Shown: in pieces, positions 1 through 11,654 of the stretch
How the letters are laid out: each line of letters opens with the position of its first letter
Position numbering within the stretch: the stretch's first letter is position 1
Source of the DNA: Salvator merianae
Taxonomy: Eukaryota > Chordata > Lepidosauria > Squamata > Teiidae
NCBI GenBank assembly: GCA_003586115.2
Contig: QVOM02000116.1
Span: forward strand, 39,252,128 to 39,316,127
DNA length: 64,000 bases
Direction: 5' to 3'
Made by a program: the position numbers and the translations under genes
Notes under the pieces: generated by a model
What the model saw: the letters and a program-made list of their open reading frames with translations, nothing else
What the model was told of the DNA's origin: nothing
Database searches by the model: none

Positions 1-231
1 CGCCATATTACTTCAGAAAAATCTGGAGACACACATATTGATCACTCTGAATTATTATTTATCTGAGCAATAAACAACCAACCTTAGCACGAAGTCTCAA
101 AGTCACTGAAGCCAAACTAAACATCCCTACCTTTTCATTTTCATTTGTTATATGAACTGAAAATGTTTGTTCTTTAAAAGAAAAAAAATTGCTGGAATAA
201 ACAAGCTTTGTTGCAGTGCACCCTCTCTTAC

Positions 232-897
232 CTGTACTTGTTCTGTGGAACTGCTGCTCAGTTCATCCCCAGATTCAGAATCCTGGTGGATTTTTTCTGA
301 CCCCTCTCCTGCAGAGTCACAGGACTGTTCTTGCAAAAAGCTGGTCTTCTCTATTTCCATACATTCTGAACAAGGAAAGTGGGATCCAGAGAAAGACCTG
401 CCTTGATTAGAAACTTTTGCAAACTGCATTTCATTTAATTTCCCATTGTTCGAGGTAAGGTCCAAGCTCAGGCTAATAGTTTGACCTGGACTACCATTTG
501 GTCCCAAATTCTGGTTGGTATCCCGAATGAGGCCAGATATTTGAACTGGAGATGATTTTCCAAAGCTAGAAAGTTCTGGAGACTTATTCACATTTTCTGT
601 TGACCTTTGTAAGCCATGCATAAGTTTGAGAGAGCTGTTTGGCATCCCACCTGACTGCTTGATAGGTGGCATTAGTGCTTTTCGTGTTACTTCTTTTACA
701 TACTGAGCTGGCACATAAAATGGCTTGGAATTTTCATCCTTTTTGACTTGCCACCAGTCATCATTAGTCTTTTTCACTAAAATGTACCGTTCTCCTTGTT
801 TAATCACAATCCTTTTGTCTTTTGCTTCATACTCATAGTCATATTCAACTTCAATGTAAAGTGGTCCTGAAAGAATTTTTCCACTCTTATCAGCCAT
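232..897 (-). CDS. ARHGAP12: ARHGAP12, first coding exon (SH3 domain), partial gene
   Basis: ARHGAP12 is a multidomain Rho/Rac GTPase-activating protein (SH3, WW repeats, PH, RhoGAP) acting at cell junctions and in actin control; only the N-terminal 222 codons are here. The protein begins MADKSGKIL. Residues about 12-70 form an SH3 domain: VEYDYEYE at 17-24 stands for the ALYDY box, DDWW at 46-49 holds the ligand-binding tryptophan, and FYVPAQYV at 60-67 is the SPxxY-like strand. A low-complexity serine-rich linker follows, ending DSESGDELSSSSTEQ. The start has G at -3 and G at +4, and an in-frame TGA lies 33 nt upstream (930-928), so translation begins at 897. The exon ends in phase 0 at a CAG|GTAAGAG donor (intron from 231). 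Residues that could be read past 232 are intron. Downstream exons lie beyond base 1. The identification is from remembered similarity to vertebrate ARHGAP12; paralogues ARHGAP27 and ARHGAP15 fit less well. Confidence 0.93.
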
Positions 898-977
898 TTC
901 TTTTAAAAAGCTGTATTCACCTTTTGATCAGAAACGTAAGCCACATTCTGGTTTTTTCCTACTTTTTCTCAGAAGAG
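898..977 (-). other. ARHGAP12: ARHGAP12 exon 2 5' UTR and splice acceptor
   Basis: On the minus strand a long pyrimidine run followed by TTGCAG ends at 978, a strong 3' splice site. The 80 bases from 977 to 898 are untranslated leader joined directly to the ARHGAP12 start codon. An in-frame TGA at 930-928 closes the frame upstream of the ATG. The presence of an acceptor shows that at least one non-coding exon lies further upstream (higher coordinates). Confidence 0.82.
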
Positions 978-1413
978 CTGCAAGAAAAGAAAAAAGCATG
1001 TATCATTATACAATCATCTAGGAGGGTTCCACAATTTTTATTAATTGACAAATCTCTTATTTTGCAAAAAAAAAAAAAAAAAAACACCACAAAGCAATTT
1101 ACAAAGCTCTTTCTCAATTGCTCTGTTTAACAAATACAGTGAAATATGTTCTTATTTTTTTTACAATAGTAAATTCTCCCAGAACTATTTCAGAGATTTT
1201 TAACTACCTTAAATCAATGGAGATTCGAGTTAGCAAGTTTATTTAGTCAACTGTGAAATAATAGAACAACCATATATATTTTAAATGCATTATAAATATC
1301 TGTGGAGTAGTAAAAAAAAAAAATACCAACAAGTTATCTGAAAGGTTTTCTGAAAGTGATCTGAAAGATTAAAGGAAAAAGAAAGGAGGTAAAGACAACT
1401 TCACAGGATACTC

Positions 1414-1760
1414 GGGCCTGTTCACACTTTGTGTTAACAAGCATCAGGGACACTTGCTAGCAAAGTGCATCTGCCCTTTGCAGAGGCCCAAGCAGCCAGA
1501 TAACTTCTAGCTGTGGAGCAGTAAAGAGCGTTCGCACTTGCCATGGCCGCCATGATCGACCCATCGCACCTGCAGTCATCATGGCAACAGCTGGATGCTT
1601 CCTAGCTACTGTTATGGCAAACACTGAGCAAGGCTACCAGCATTCACACCATGACTGCTGATAGCCTGCTCATAGTGCAGACAGTGTCCACGCTGCATGG
1701 TCAACACCACATTAGCATGAATAATTATCCCATTCTAAGGTGTTAAGTGTGAAAACACCC
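1414..1760. repeat. Fold-back DNA element, family A, copy 1
   Basis: The left end reads GGGCCTGTTCACACTT and the right end is its imperfect inverse (AAGTGTGAAAACACCC). The trinucleotide CTC flanks both sides (1411-1413 and 1761-1763), consistent with a 3-bp target duplication. The inside contains CTAGCTGTGGAGCA and a TGGCAACAGCTGGATGCTTCCT stretch also seen in the copies at 31.2 and 38.8 kb. There is no coding capacity. The superfamily is not assigned; short duplications and GGGCC ends would suit a PIF/Harbinger-like element. Confidence 0.6.
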
Positions 1761-3019
1761 CTCTCTTTGGGCTGTCTCAAGTCTAGCTACTAACCCCCTG
1801 GGAAGGAACTTGATGATCTGCATTTTTAAAATTGCATTTTTTCTAAGAACAGTATATAAACAAAAGTTTTCATTAAAAAAGTTAAGCGCACAATGTTCTT
1901 TAGAATTTCATCTGTAGTGCAATCCTCCCCACTTAACAAATGCTCTTAAACTACTAGATCTACCCTTACTACGTTATCTTCTGAGAATCATTGCACCCTA
2001 ATCCCAGGAAAGTAAAAAAGAAAAATGCAGACATTATGCTAAAGAGACTTAATATGTATTACTGTCCATGGATTTTGTAGGTACTGAACACTATAAACAA
2101 TACAAAAACTTTTCTGTCTCTGTATATTAACCTCTTGCTCTTTGCCTGGTGCTTACTAAGCCTATTGTTTCAGTTACTTAGCAAAATGGATAAGGTCTTT
2201 TTTTAGCTCAAGACAATCTCATGCTTACGTAGAGGATTTATTTAGCACAGGTATTAAATTCTGGAAAAATGTTTTACTCATTCTACCTCTCATTTTCTGC
2301 TCTTTATCAAGTTGAATAGACACTCTTCACCTTCCCATAACTACACTAACTCTATTAATACAATGAAGTATCTCCTTTGTATTCTTTGGTGTGACTTCAT
2401 GATCCAGAGATCAGGACAATATTAATGAAAGCAGCTTTATTTATGTCTCCTATTTACATTCCCCATTCATACACGCTTTATTTTCTGAAGGATTAAGAGT
2501 GACTCATTACAGCTCCAGTCACTTAACCTTCCCTGCTAGATCTCATCCATCATCAGCTGTACTCTTACAGCTGCACTTATCAGCTCATAATAACTGGAAG
2601 TGATCCCACTACACAAAATGATGTTCTAAATACATCCACTGGACCTACATCAACTATGAGGTCAGGTTCCAAGTGGCCCAAAGCAATTTTATCCTCAAAG
2701 TGCCTCAGAGATGTACAACAGATTTTTGCCAAGTAGTCAGTGAACAGATTGTTCAATTAGCATCCCCCCAACATCTGGTAGACGCCTACAGGGTGCTTTA
2801 TTGACTGACCTACAAAATACTGAAGAGGAAGACCTCAAAGCAACCTTCTCTATCAGTCATGCAGTCCACACCCCTTCACTGCACAGCATCCGGAAGAGAC
2901 TGTTTGTCCTGCTTCAGATAAGCCTGTGAAAAACTTTTAAGTTGTCCACAACAGGGACAGGCTGAGGAAGGCTCAGACAGCTTCAAGACTGCTGCGGTGA
3001 CATCTGGGGCGGACACAGA

Positions 3020-3537
3020 GGGCCTGTTCGCACTTAGCAAATGGTACATTTCAGGACGCTTGCTAAAACGCAGGATCCACACATGCAAACAGCCCCAGCT
3101 GACCCGAAATCTACTAAAGCCCACCTAATGTTTACCTGAATCCAACCAGCTGTGATCAGCTAAACTGTAGTCTCCAACCCGACCTGTGCGATCAGATGAG
3201 GATCAGGGAAGATGCGTTCGCACCATTTCGGGGTTCAAAATGGCGGCGGGGTGGGGCCAGCGGGGCCACGCAGGTGCAGTCTGCCGGTTCACACCCCAGT
3301 TCAGACCTTGGGTCCAGACCCTGGTGGCCTTTTCGGACACAGGTTCAAACACAGACCCTCTGGGTTCGAACACAGCTATCAAACTAGTGTGCTCCCATTT
3401 GCACTGCGGCCAGCGCTGGTTGGCTTGTGGAGTGTTCCAGTGCTCACAGGTGCGAAGTCCCCTGTCTGTACCCAAACCCGACCGGCCGGAATCATGCTAG
3501 TTAAGACCGTTATACTGTTGTAAGTGCGAACAGGCCC
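3020..3537. repeat. Fold-back DNA element with 17-bp perfect terminal inverted repeats
   Basis: The ends are exact inverses over 17 bp (GGGCCTGTTCGCACTTA on the left, its complement on the right), flanked on both sides by AGA (3017-3019 and 3538-3540). The interior is GC- and CpG-rich compared with its surroundings and repeats short GGTTCAAACACAGACC-like units. It includes AAAATGGCGGC at 3237-3247, which matches the YY1 consensus. There is no transposase. The intact ends and retained CpGs suggest a fairly young copy within intron 1. Confidence 0.7.
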
Positions 3538-3689
3538 AGAGTTCTAACAGACAGCATGGGATATTCCTGTGCAAAAAGACCCCAGTAATCACTTTAAAGT
3601 GTTTATAGAACAACTGCTATTCTATAAATTTTCTAGGTCGTGAGGTCAAACTGGCTACTTATAGTATGTCAGAACTAGTCTAGATCAAT

Positions 3690-3880
3690 AAACAAGGGGG
3701 TATAGTAACACCTTAGAAAGAAACAAAGAGAAAGAAGTCGGTAGCATGAGCTTTCATAGACTAAGCCTACTTCATCAGATTTACTTCACTACGAAAGTTC
3801 ATGTTATCAACTTCTTTCTCTTTGTTAATCTCTAGGATGCGACTAGACCTCCTTGCTTCTTTCTGAAGACACAGATAACA
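3690..3880 (-). mobile_element. Penelope-like retroelement fragments, head-to-head pair
   Basis: Two copies of the same terminal sequence face each other: left arm 3722-3759 and right arm 3789-3826 are inverted repeats of about 38 bp with few mismatches (AACAAAGAGAAAGAAGT...CATGA.CTTTC). Both continue outward into CTTTGTT..TCTCTAAGG-like sequence. The loop, on the minus strand, reads CTGATGAAGTAGG...TATGAAAG. This is the widespread amniote motif 'CTGATGAAGTGGG..CACGAAAGC', which I associate with the hammerhead-bearing ends of Penelope-like elements. No reverse-transcriptase frame is present. The family assignment is from memory. Confidence 0.5.
3752..3778 (-). ncRNA. Hammerhead-ribozyme-like core (relic)
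   Basis: On the minus strand the conserved core boxes CTGATGA (3778-3772) and GAAA (3755-3752) are separated by a segment that can form a four-pair stem II (GTAG with CTAT, one G-U pair). Hammerhead motifs are an established feature of Penelope-like elements. The cleavage-site strand and stems I and III cannot be verified by eye, and stem II looks eroded, so this is probably an inactive relic. Confidence 0.4.
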
Positions 3881-4722
3881 TTTGCTCCACACGGTCATCT
3901 TGCACTTCCAGTGTTCCCCATAATTTTTCAAAGTCAAAAGAGGCTCCAACAGCCTTTCCTTAAACATTCTATAAGGCAAACTATATTGCTCTGGAACATG
4001 AACTCATTCGAGGTGTATAAATATTCCTTGGCAACTTCAAGCTAGAATGCTAACTTTACAACCTCTGTTTCTCTCACCCTGTTTTTGAAGCAGACAGAGC
4101 CAAATTAGAAGATGCTTGTCTTTATCACCCATATTGTGCCACCTTTCCTAAAAAGCAAGGCTGTTGTTCATTTGACTTATCTCAACAGCTCTCCTTACAA
4201 TGTTCTTAGCATTCACCACTACTCTAGGAAATCAGACTGTATTCTTTCATCGTGATCCACCCCTTCTTCCACTTCTTGTATGCGTTCCATCTGGACAGCA
4301 GCTTATCCCTGAGAGTCAGTGTGGTGCGGAGACTGGCAGTCCCTGGTTTAAAATCTTTATACAGCCAGAGAAGGTCTTAGGGCAAAATACTCTCAGCCTA
4401 ACCTACCCCAAAGAGTGTGGTGAGAACAAAACAGAGAGGAAGAGAACAATGTTTACTTTAACCTCTCCTAAAAGACATAAATGCCATCAATAAATCACTA
4501 TCGATTTTTGTGTACTAAAACTGGCCTTTTCTGGCGTCTCTTTTCTTCTTTGGAATTTTTTACTTGAGAGCTTTCCTGAAGTATGTTTGATTACTTTAAT
4601 CATGTTTTCCTTAAAATCAAGAACTACAGCATTAAATAATCGCCATGTTTCTCAAAGGTCTCACCATTTCCACCTCATCACCAATTCTTCTGTACATCTC
4701 TACATCTTCTGAAGAAATATGG

Positions 4723-4974
4723 TCAGTGGGTCAAGATCCTCAGAGAAATCTTTCTTGACAAACCTTTTCTCTCCGTTAATATTAGGTAATTAAAGTCTCC
4801 CACTACTACTTCATGTTTTCTTTCTTTTTTAAAAGCACTGCAATTTGCTTTTGGAAAGTTCAGTCCATACCTCCTACATGATTTAGTGGTTGATAGTAGA
4901 CTTGTAACCCCAGTGCTGCTTTTATTCTCCCCTACGCTGCATTTTAATCCAAATGCTATCAAGGGGGCCCTCAA
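4723..4974 (-). pseudogene. Possible LINE endonuclease relic
   Basis: An 83-codon minus-strand frame contains EVVVGDFNYLIL, resembling the GDFN motif of APE-type endonucleases of non-LTR retrotransposons. Nothing else around it is clearly recognisable and no reverse transcriptase is linked. This could be a decayed CR1/L2-type fragment or chance. Confidence 0.25.
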
Positions 4975-6387
4975 ATTCGCTGATGCCCCTGTAACAACTC
5001 ATATAATTAGCAAAAATCCATATAATTAGTAGACTCTTTACAGCAAAGAGAAGAGAAGCATATATTGCTTCAGTCAAAGGCAGATGTCAAAACTTCACAT
5101 TATATTCAACAAATAGGCACTGATTGGCCCTTGAGTTTCCACCCTCCTAAGCTAAGATCCTGCCACTGGCTCATCTCAATAGCACCAACAGGTCCACTAC
5201 AATACAGAAGAGGCTATGGATGTGCAAAGAGCACATTCAGTGTTATTCCAAGTCAGAACAAAACTCAACAGTCTTGAAAAGTTCTGGGTGCCCTCTCAGA
5301 ACAGCCAGCTGCCTCAAGAGAATGCTCAAAAGTTCCAAATGTTTCGCCCACAGGATACCATAAGAACTCATTTCAATCCCTAGATCCCTATTGGGGGGGG
5401 GGGAGGCAAAGGACTCCTCTTAACAGGCAAGAGAACTGTGATCCCACTCATTTTTGGACCAAAAAAAGACAAAACCCAACCTCAATGACCTGGAGAACAG
5501 GAGGGATGTGGCAGTGAATAGAGTCCTTCCATTGTCCCCTCCCCACCAATCAGCTGATCAACGGGGTTCTTCTTTTTTCCCCATTTCCAGCAGCAATCGT
5601 GATAAGGGGGAAAGCCCTTTACCCCAAATGAATAAAGAGCCACTCTCTGCTTAACACAGGTAAAACAGGATCCTTTTATCTCTTTTTGAGAAGCAATCCT
5701 TCTAACCTGCACTCAACAAGAGTAGAACAGTTTGGTTTTCTCTTCTGAACAACAAAATTGATCACTGCCCAGAAGGAAAACCCCAAGCAATCAGCTTGTT
5801 TTTCAGTTAATGGGGCAGCCCAAAGAGAAAAGAAGTTCCTTCTTCTTTGCCAATGCTCTGCAGCCTTCATCAGCCAATGATTAGTTGGTCGTCAAGGAGA
5901 TGAAGCCTCCGTAAAGTGTATGGACTCTTTTCCTTGGAATAAGCCAACAGAATGGGTAATAGTTCTGTCCCAAACTCAGACTAATTAATAAATTGTTCTC
6001 TTTAGTTTGCTTCTGTCACCATATGTTGTTGATGATTATAATTTCCCTCTTCTTTATTGGTTATGTTTTAGATTGTACAGTTATGTTATCCACCATCCTG
6101 GAACTCTGATGAAGAACAGTATAAAAACATTTTAAATAAGTTCCATTTTGGAAAAAGAAAATGTTCCAAATTCGGGAGAGCTAGAATATTCTCTTCCAAA
6201 ATGTTTCCAGGATCCTCCAGATTCTCAACCTGCAGAACCCCAATACCCATTAACTTGGATTTTTGTACAGGTAGTGAGTTATTTGCAAAAATAGTTCTCC
6301 TATCTTTGTTTTGCATTTGCTATTTTTGAACAAATTATATAATGTTATGTCTTATCAAGCCTCAATTATCCCATTCAGAGTTTATCT

Positions 6388-6475
6388 TTTTAAGTTTTAT
6401 TTATTTACTTAAAACATTTCTACACCACTTCTCATTTTTAAAATCTCAAAACAGTTCAAGGTTTTCAGTTCACAG
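6388..6475 (-). repeat. LINE/SINE 3' tail fragment
   Basis: Read on the minus strand, an AACTGTTTTGAGATTTT stretch is followed by GAAGTGGTGTAGAAATGTTTTAAGTAAATAAATAAAA. This is the common amniote 3' end '..GGTGGTATATAAAT..AAATAAATAAA' of old LINE/SINE copies, with the TAAATAAA tail pointing left. Confidence 0.45.
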
Positions 6476-6552
6476 TACTCAGAGAATTAGCATGCTGCTA
6501 TGTAAGGCATGAACTTTATCCTTCAACATCTTTCCTGAAATATCAGTAAGCA

Positions 6553-6645
6553 GTTCAGCATAGTGGTTCAGAACATTGCACTAGAACCAAGAATCCCTCA
6601 GTTTGAATCCCTGTTCTGTATGGAAGCTCACTGAATCTTCCTAGC
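6553..6645 (+). repeat. tRNA-derived SINE head
   Basis: The segment contains GCATAGTGGTTCAGAACATTGC (A-box-like) and CAGTTTGAATCCCTG (B-box, GTTTGAATCC), then TGGAAGCTCACTGAATC. The order and spacing match the tRNA-related head of Sauria-type (or MIR-type) SINEs. The central domain and tail are missing or too diverged to see. Confidence 0.6.
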
Positions 6646-8321
6646 TATGGGTAAAATGCCCTCACTGCCCATGAGTGCCTTGGCAAAGTCTAAGGGAATG
6701 AACACTGACAGAAAATAGAGAGTGGAGCCCCTGAGATGGTTAGATGGACATAGGTCATCTCTCTGAGAGCTCCTGCAACCAACCCCATGCCAAATGTCCT
6801 GTTTACACACCCTTGGATCACACCGGAGAGATCAAGAGGGAAAACATGCATGGCAGGCAACTCAGTTTCCATACCTTTGTGCCCAGGTTCCTTCAAGACA
6901 GAGGATGCCAGAAAAGGGTATCATTGAAGCTGCTCCCTACCAACAATGCCTCCTACAACCCTTGCTAAAGATTTTTCATCTGTTTCCCCAAACAAGTATT
7001 TTAAAGCATTCACAAAGTCTGTCATCTTCTGCCAAGCATTCTTTCCAGTGTTTGTGAAGTACAATCCACATTATGCCAGCAGTCTATCAAAACATCAAAT
7101 GTCTCTTGTCTGTATCTTTCACATCAGTCTGTCATTGACTTCCTTTCAAGTCTTCTTAACTGCAGATAAGGTTAGTCATGGTGTTCAGATCAGACTTGAA
7201 ATCTCCTCATGTGTTTTGTGCTATATGGCTTCACACCGATGAGTCAACAAAGCCAACAGAAGCTACAAAGCCAACAGAGCTTCCTTTTGTGTAGGTTCAC
7301 CTCTTATTACATTCTAAGGATCACAACATTATATTGTATTTTTATCCCAGATTATATCGCAAAATAAAGTTACTATAGTTCGCTTTGTTGGAAATATGGA
7401 CCAAGTATTTCTCAGGCATAACCAATCTGAGGTTGTTCAATAAAATTTGGTAGCAATCTCTATTGGAAGTAAAATTGATATTTAAAAAAAAAATAAATTA
7501 TCTAACTATTAGAGTGGCTGAAGTTCAGAATTCCTTCACTGGAATAATGGAGGGTTAACACAGAAAAATGCATTTTAAGCTAGGTATATTGCTTTCAAAG
7601 AGTGGCTCTGGAATGTAGAAGACAATGAAAAGTAAGTAGTGTGTAAGAAAGAGTAAGAAAGATCTGAAATTAGTATTATCGTTCAACTTCTCACTCACAA
7701 ATAAGCAACAAGTATAACGCCCCCCCAAAGTATAGAAGATATACAGTACAAGAGTAACCTAGCACTGCTTCCACTAAAAAAACCAAAAATAACTTACTGT
7801 GATAGCCATTTACCTGGCACACTGTTGAAGCCGTATCAGCAGCTTTGCCTCTAACATCATTTGGACTGGATATCTTACCCCTCTATGCCCCTGGAACACA
7901 CTTTTGCCTGAGCCACTGCCAGCACCATGCAGACAGGCACGTGATCTATTGAAGACCTTCAGTTTTAATGAGGTTCTTGTGTTTTTAGCTCTTATGGGCA
8001 AGACAGCTGCATATTTCTCATGCAGGGGAAATCCACACATTTTGAACATTCCCACAACCAGTAGATCTTGTGGGCTAAGACTGCGCTGACAGTATCCCAA
8101 ACATACACTGGTGTAGGAAGGGGGGGGCGCAGGGGGCGGGGCGCACCGGGTGGCGGAACATGTAGCTACGCCGCTGCAAACATATATGGGATATGAGCAG
8201 CTCCTTTGCTGATGTCTTTTCAAAACTTATTAAAAACATACGTATCTTTTCATCTGTGCATTTGATACTGCTCAATAGGGTGACCATTATTTACTGTAAT
8301 TATCTCTAATGCTTTATTTTC

Positions 8322-8392
8322 TTGTGAACCACATCGAGTCTCTAGAAATCTGCAATATATAAATCCAATCAGTAAATAAATAAATATAAAAC
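8322..8392 (+). repeat. LINE/SINE 3' tail fragment
   Basis: TTGTGAACCACATCGAGTCTC...GCAATATATAAATCCAATCAGTAAATAAATAAATATAAAA is a diverged form of the 'GTGAACCGCCCTGAG..GGTATATAAATC..AATAAATAAATAAA' 3' end typical of old amniote LINE/SINE insertions. It is in plus orientation. Confidence 0.55.
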
Positions 8393-10519
8393 ATTGTATG
8401 GGCTGAATTTCTGAGTTCTTCCCTGAAGGCTCTTTAAAGGCAAGCAAGATAAATTATAATTGTCTAATGTAATATATAGTCAGGACACGGGGGAAACACA
8501 GCTTTATACATATATAAGGTTTCCACAGATCTAGAGGAAACTGAAAAAAACTTTGTTTCTATTTATGAAGCTCCAAAATACACAGGAATGTTTTTAGTTC
8601 TTTTATTACTATTTGCTGGCAAACAATATTCCCTACAGCTGCAATGAATACATTAATGATATTTTGAAACAATGTTTGCAATAGAAGCCAGATTGGAGGA
8701 TACGTAGTCACTGTCATAATACTGATGGCCAGATGAAATAAAACTCAGCCAGCTGTTCTCTACACAATAGATGTTTTCATATTTTGTGATTTGTCAGTAT
8801 CACAGAAACAAATTTGAAGTCAAGCACATGCCTGGATATATAACATTTGACAACAAAAAAACGGCACGTCCCCAAAATTAAAGTTCATTATATAGTTTTC
8901 TTCTATAATCTACATTCTCTCTTTAGGTTAAGATTTGCATAAAATGAGAATTTAAACAACAACTATGTCTAGAAGAAGAATGAAAAATAAAAGTTGAAGA
9001 TCAATTTTTTCTGACAAAGTTTGAATACTCTGAAGTCCTCTGGAGAAACAGAATTGCTACATTTCTAGTTACCATAGCAGAGAAGCAAACACACCATCTA
9101 ACGCCAAGTCAATGGGTTTCATAATACCATTCTCTTCACATTTGTTGAGAGAAATCAACTTCACACACTGAAATTTCATCAGGATAATTTTTCTTGACAG
9201 CTTGTATGACTCATTTGTACTCAATTTTATATGAAATTGTTTCAAACCAAGCCTGAGGATTTTTTTTTTAAAAAGACAGTAATTATGGGCAGCAGAGAAC
9301 AATCCCCCCCCCCAAAAAAAAAGTTTTAATGTCCCTAAAATCTAATACTTGAAAATATTCAAGCTTGGTTAAAGCTTACTTTAAAGTTTCTCAGAACTTA
9401 ACTACAGATCCAGTTTATCAACATCTGAATGCATAATTTTAAAAACAAATGGTCACACTCTTGATATACCAAAACTGCAAGCACAAAATATGTTCCTTAA
9501 TAACTGCAATTACCAGTTATAAATAACCAGAGAAATCTGCGTTTGGTGCATTGCAGTCACTGCACTGAAACAATAAAGGTTCAAATCACCCAACCTTCAT
9601 ATACAGTTGGCAGGACAGAGAAAGACAATACTTTTAAGTGACACTAAATTTTCTCCCTTTGTGGTTTCATTCGTCTGATAAAATTATGCAGCACGTTCTT
9701 ATTTCATTCCTTGTTTGTAGAAATCTCTGTTATTTGGCCATCTGCACATATCTGTAAAACAAACTGTGTGCTTATGCAGGTGAACCTCTAACCAAACCAT
9801 ATTTTTTCTGCAAAAATACTACAGTTATGCAATTCGGGATCCTTCCCCACCCAGGGAACTTGTCAAGATGTGTTAATAAAAGGCAGAAGTTGCATCTGAG
9901 CTATACATGAACTGCATAAGTATGCAAGCTTGGCTGCACACTGCAGCCATTGGCTGCTGAGGGAAAAAAGTCTTCCTAAGGAGATCTCCTAAACACAAGG
10001 TTTTAACATATTTCCGGAAGTAGATTACATCAGGCAAAGAAAGAGAACTGTGAATTCTCTGAGAAGAGCAAGAGAATTCGATATTTCTTTCTTTTGCCCT
10101 GTACACTTTTAGTTCTAAGTTTCTTACAATTATCTAATAAGTCAATCGCACTTCAGAGTCAACATGTACAAAATAAACCGCACAGGTAAGTTTCTCCATA
10201 ACCAGCTATCAAGGTCATGATCATCTAGTATCATAAAAGCCGTCCTACAAACTCAACTTGTTGTACAAGAGCTCGATCTGGTTGTTAAATCGCTTAAAAA
10301 CTCTACAAGTGTCTGTAAGAAAAACCTGACCTCTAGCTACCAACCAGCGTGACCACAAAGCACACCAACATCTCTCAAAGGCAGCCATGAAAAATGACTG
10401 TTGTTTCCCCAACAGAAGTTCAGAGAACGAATGTTTTTACCAGCAAGGCCTCCAACGCGTTTGAGATAAGGTCCTTAGATACGGCAGCACTGTGCACCAG
10501 AGTAAATGTAACACTGCCT

Positions 10520-10570
10520 TAAAATAAGTTTATTTATTTATTAATTTACTTATTTTTAAAAAAACATTTA
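10520..10570 (-). repeat. TTTA-rich tract, retroposon tail remnant
   Basis: The tract consists of TTTATTTATTTATTAATTTACTTATTTTT followed by an A run. It looks like the tail of a minus-strand retroposon whose body is no longer recognisable; a simple AT-rich tract is also possible. Confidence 0.3.
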
Positions 10571-10879
10571 CGGGAGTCCAAACCACTCCACAGCATTCCG
10601 ACAGTCTTCCTCTCACGTGTGCACACAGTACCCTAGGAAGCCTTTCAAGTCGCCCATCAGTGGAGCACCAAAGGTTCCTCCAGGCAGCAGCAGCCCACCT
10701 GCCCCCAAGTCATAGGAACACACGACACACGCCCCTTCCCACCAAGCTCCGCCTATGGGTGGAAGGGAGGCCGTAACACGGGGTGGGGGGGAGATGACGG
10801 GGCAGAGGAAGAGAGAGACCCTCATTTACTTAAATAGAAAATCAAAGCAGCCAGCAATATTGTGTGAGGAAAAACGGAA

Positions 10880-11600
10880 TAGACGGGGAGGGTAGGCATG
10901 AAGGGGCCCGGGGGGGGGGGGTGTCTATCTATCGGTCGGTCGGTCCGCCGGTCCGCCCGCGCGCCCTAGCTCTGCTCTCTCACAGACAATCGCTGGGCAA
11001 GCCGAAGTTAGCAGCAGGCGGGCAGCCCCTTCACCGCTACAGAAACGGGAAGGAGCCGCGCGAGCGCTTCGTTCGTTCGCTTGGGCGGGCGCTGTTCAGC
11101 CATGCCCGGACTGCCGCCCCCCTTCGCCTGCCCCCCGGGCCCTATAATGGCCCTCTCACTCACAGCGGAGGTCCAGCGCGCGCGGCGGTGCCCGGACAGC
11201 CAACGCGGACGCCCCAGTGTCCCACGGCGGATTCCCTTCGGCAGGCGGCGGGCGGGCGGGCAGGCGGCGGCACGGCCGCGCGGCGGCTGCTGCTTCCTTC
11301 TCTTTTGCTCCACCTCCCCCTGCTCGTTCGTGTTGTTTCCCTTCCTCCTTCCCTCCCTCCTCGTCGTCCGTCCGTCCTGCCTGAGCCTGCCCGCTCGCTA
11401 GTAGCCGCCCGCGTCGTCGTCGCAGGCCAAGCGCCCCGCCCCCGCGGCTCGGAGAGTCGCCGGCTCGAGGGCACCGCACGGGCCGGCGTCAGAGGTCCCC
11501 ATCACGTGCCAGGGCTAGGGGAGTGGGGGAGGAGAAGGCGGAAGGGCAAGGGGGGAACGGCGGGAAAACGGGTGAGAGAGGGGTGAAGGAGGGGGCGCAT
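10880..11600 (-). promoter_or_regulatory. ARHGAP12: CpG island, probable ARHGAP12 promoter
   Basis: The segment is GC-rich with CpG at or above expectation, in sharp contrast to AT-rich flanks, and is the only such stretch in the window. It holds alternating GCGCGCGC (near 11176), an E-box CACGTG (11504) and an ETS-like GCGGAAGG (11536), all common in housekeeping promoters, and shows no clear TATA box. It lies 10 kb upstream of the ARHGAP12 first coding exon, where a non-coding first exon is required by the acceptor at 978. A transcription start near 11.3-11.5 kb on the minus strand is inferred. A G run of about 13 marks its left edge (10909-10921). Confidence 0.65.
11164..11450 (-). other. 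ARHGAP12: Candidate ARHGAP12 non-coding exon 1
   Basis: Within the CpG island the best minus-strand donor is CCGCT|GTGAGTGAG, with the exon ending at 11164 and intron from 11163. The upstream end is arbitrary because no start site can be read. Splicing this exon to the acceptor at 978 would give the expected 5' UTR structure. Other weak donors exist, so RNA evidence would be needed. Confidence 0.35.
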
Positions 11601-11654
11601 CGCTACTGTTCAGAAAAGTGGCTTTTCCCCCCGTTTTGTTCTTCCTTGCTCCCT

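Larger units (their letters stand above)
978..11163 (-). other. ARHGAP12: Probable ARHGAP12 intron 1
   Basis: The interval between the acceptor at 978 and the candidate first-exon donor at 11163 shows no conserved coding exon. It is AT-rich and carries the repeats listed separately (fold-back elements at 1.4 and 3.0 kb, a Penelope-like pair at 3.7 kb, SINE and LINE fragments at 6.4-8.4 kb). I see nothing recognisable in 1761-3000, 4975-6380, 6650-8320 or 8400-10520, apart from homopolymer runs such as A at 1066-1084. The extent depends on the CpG island being the promoter, which is inferred. Confidence 0.55.

Noticed and set aside
167..410. Short plus-strand frames over the left edge
   Set aside because: They are antisense shadows of the ARHGAP12 exon.
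3720..3830. Active self-cleaving ribozyme
   Set aside because: Only the two core boxes and a weak stem II can be seen; the cleavage strand was not found, so activity is not claimed.
6553..6645. Possible tRNA gene
   Set aside because: A- and B-box-like motifs are present, but no cloverleaf can be closed; SINE origin is more likely.
10864..11586. 240-codon open frame on the plus strand and several minus-strand frames across the CpG island
   Set aside because: GC-rich sequence lacks stop codons by composition. The translations are low-complexity runs of A, R, P and G with no domain, and several frames are open at once.
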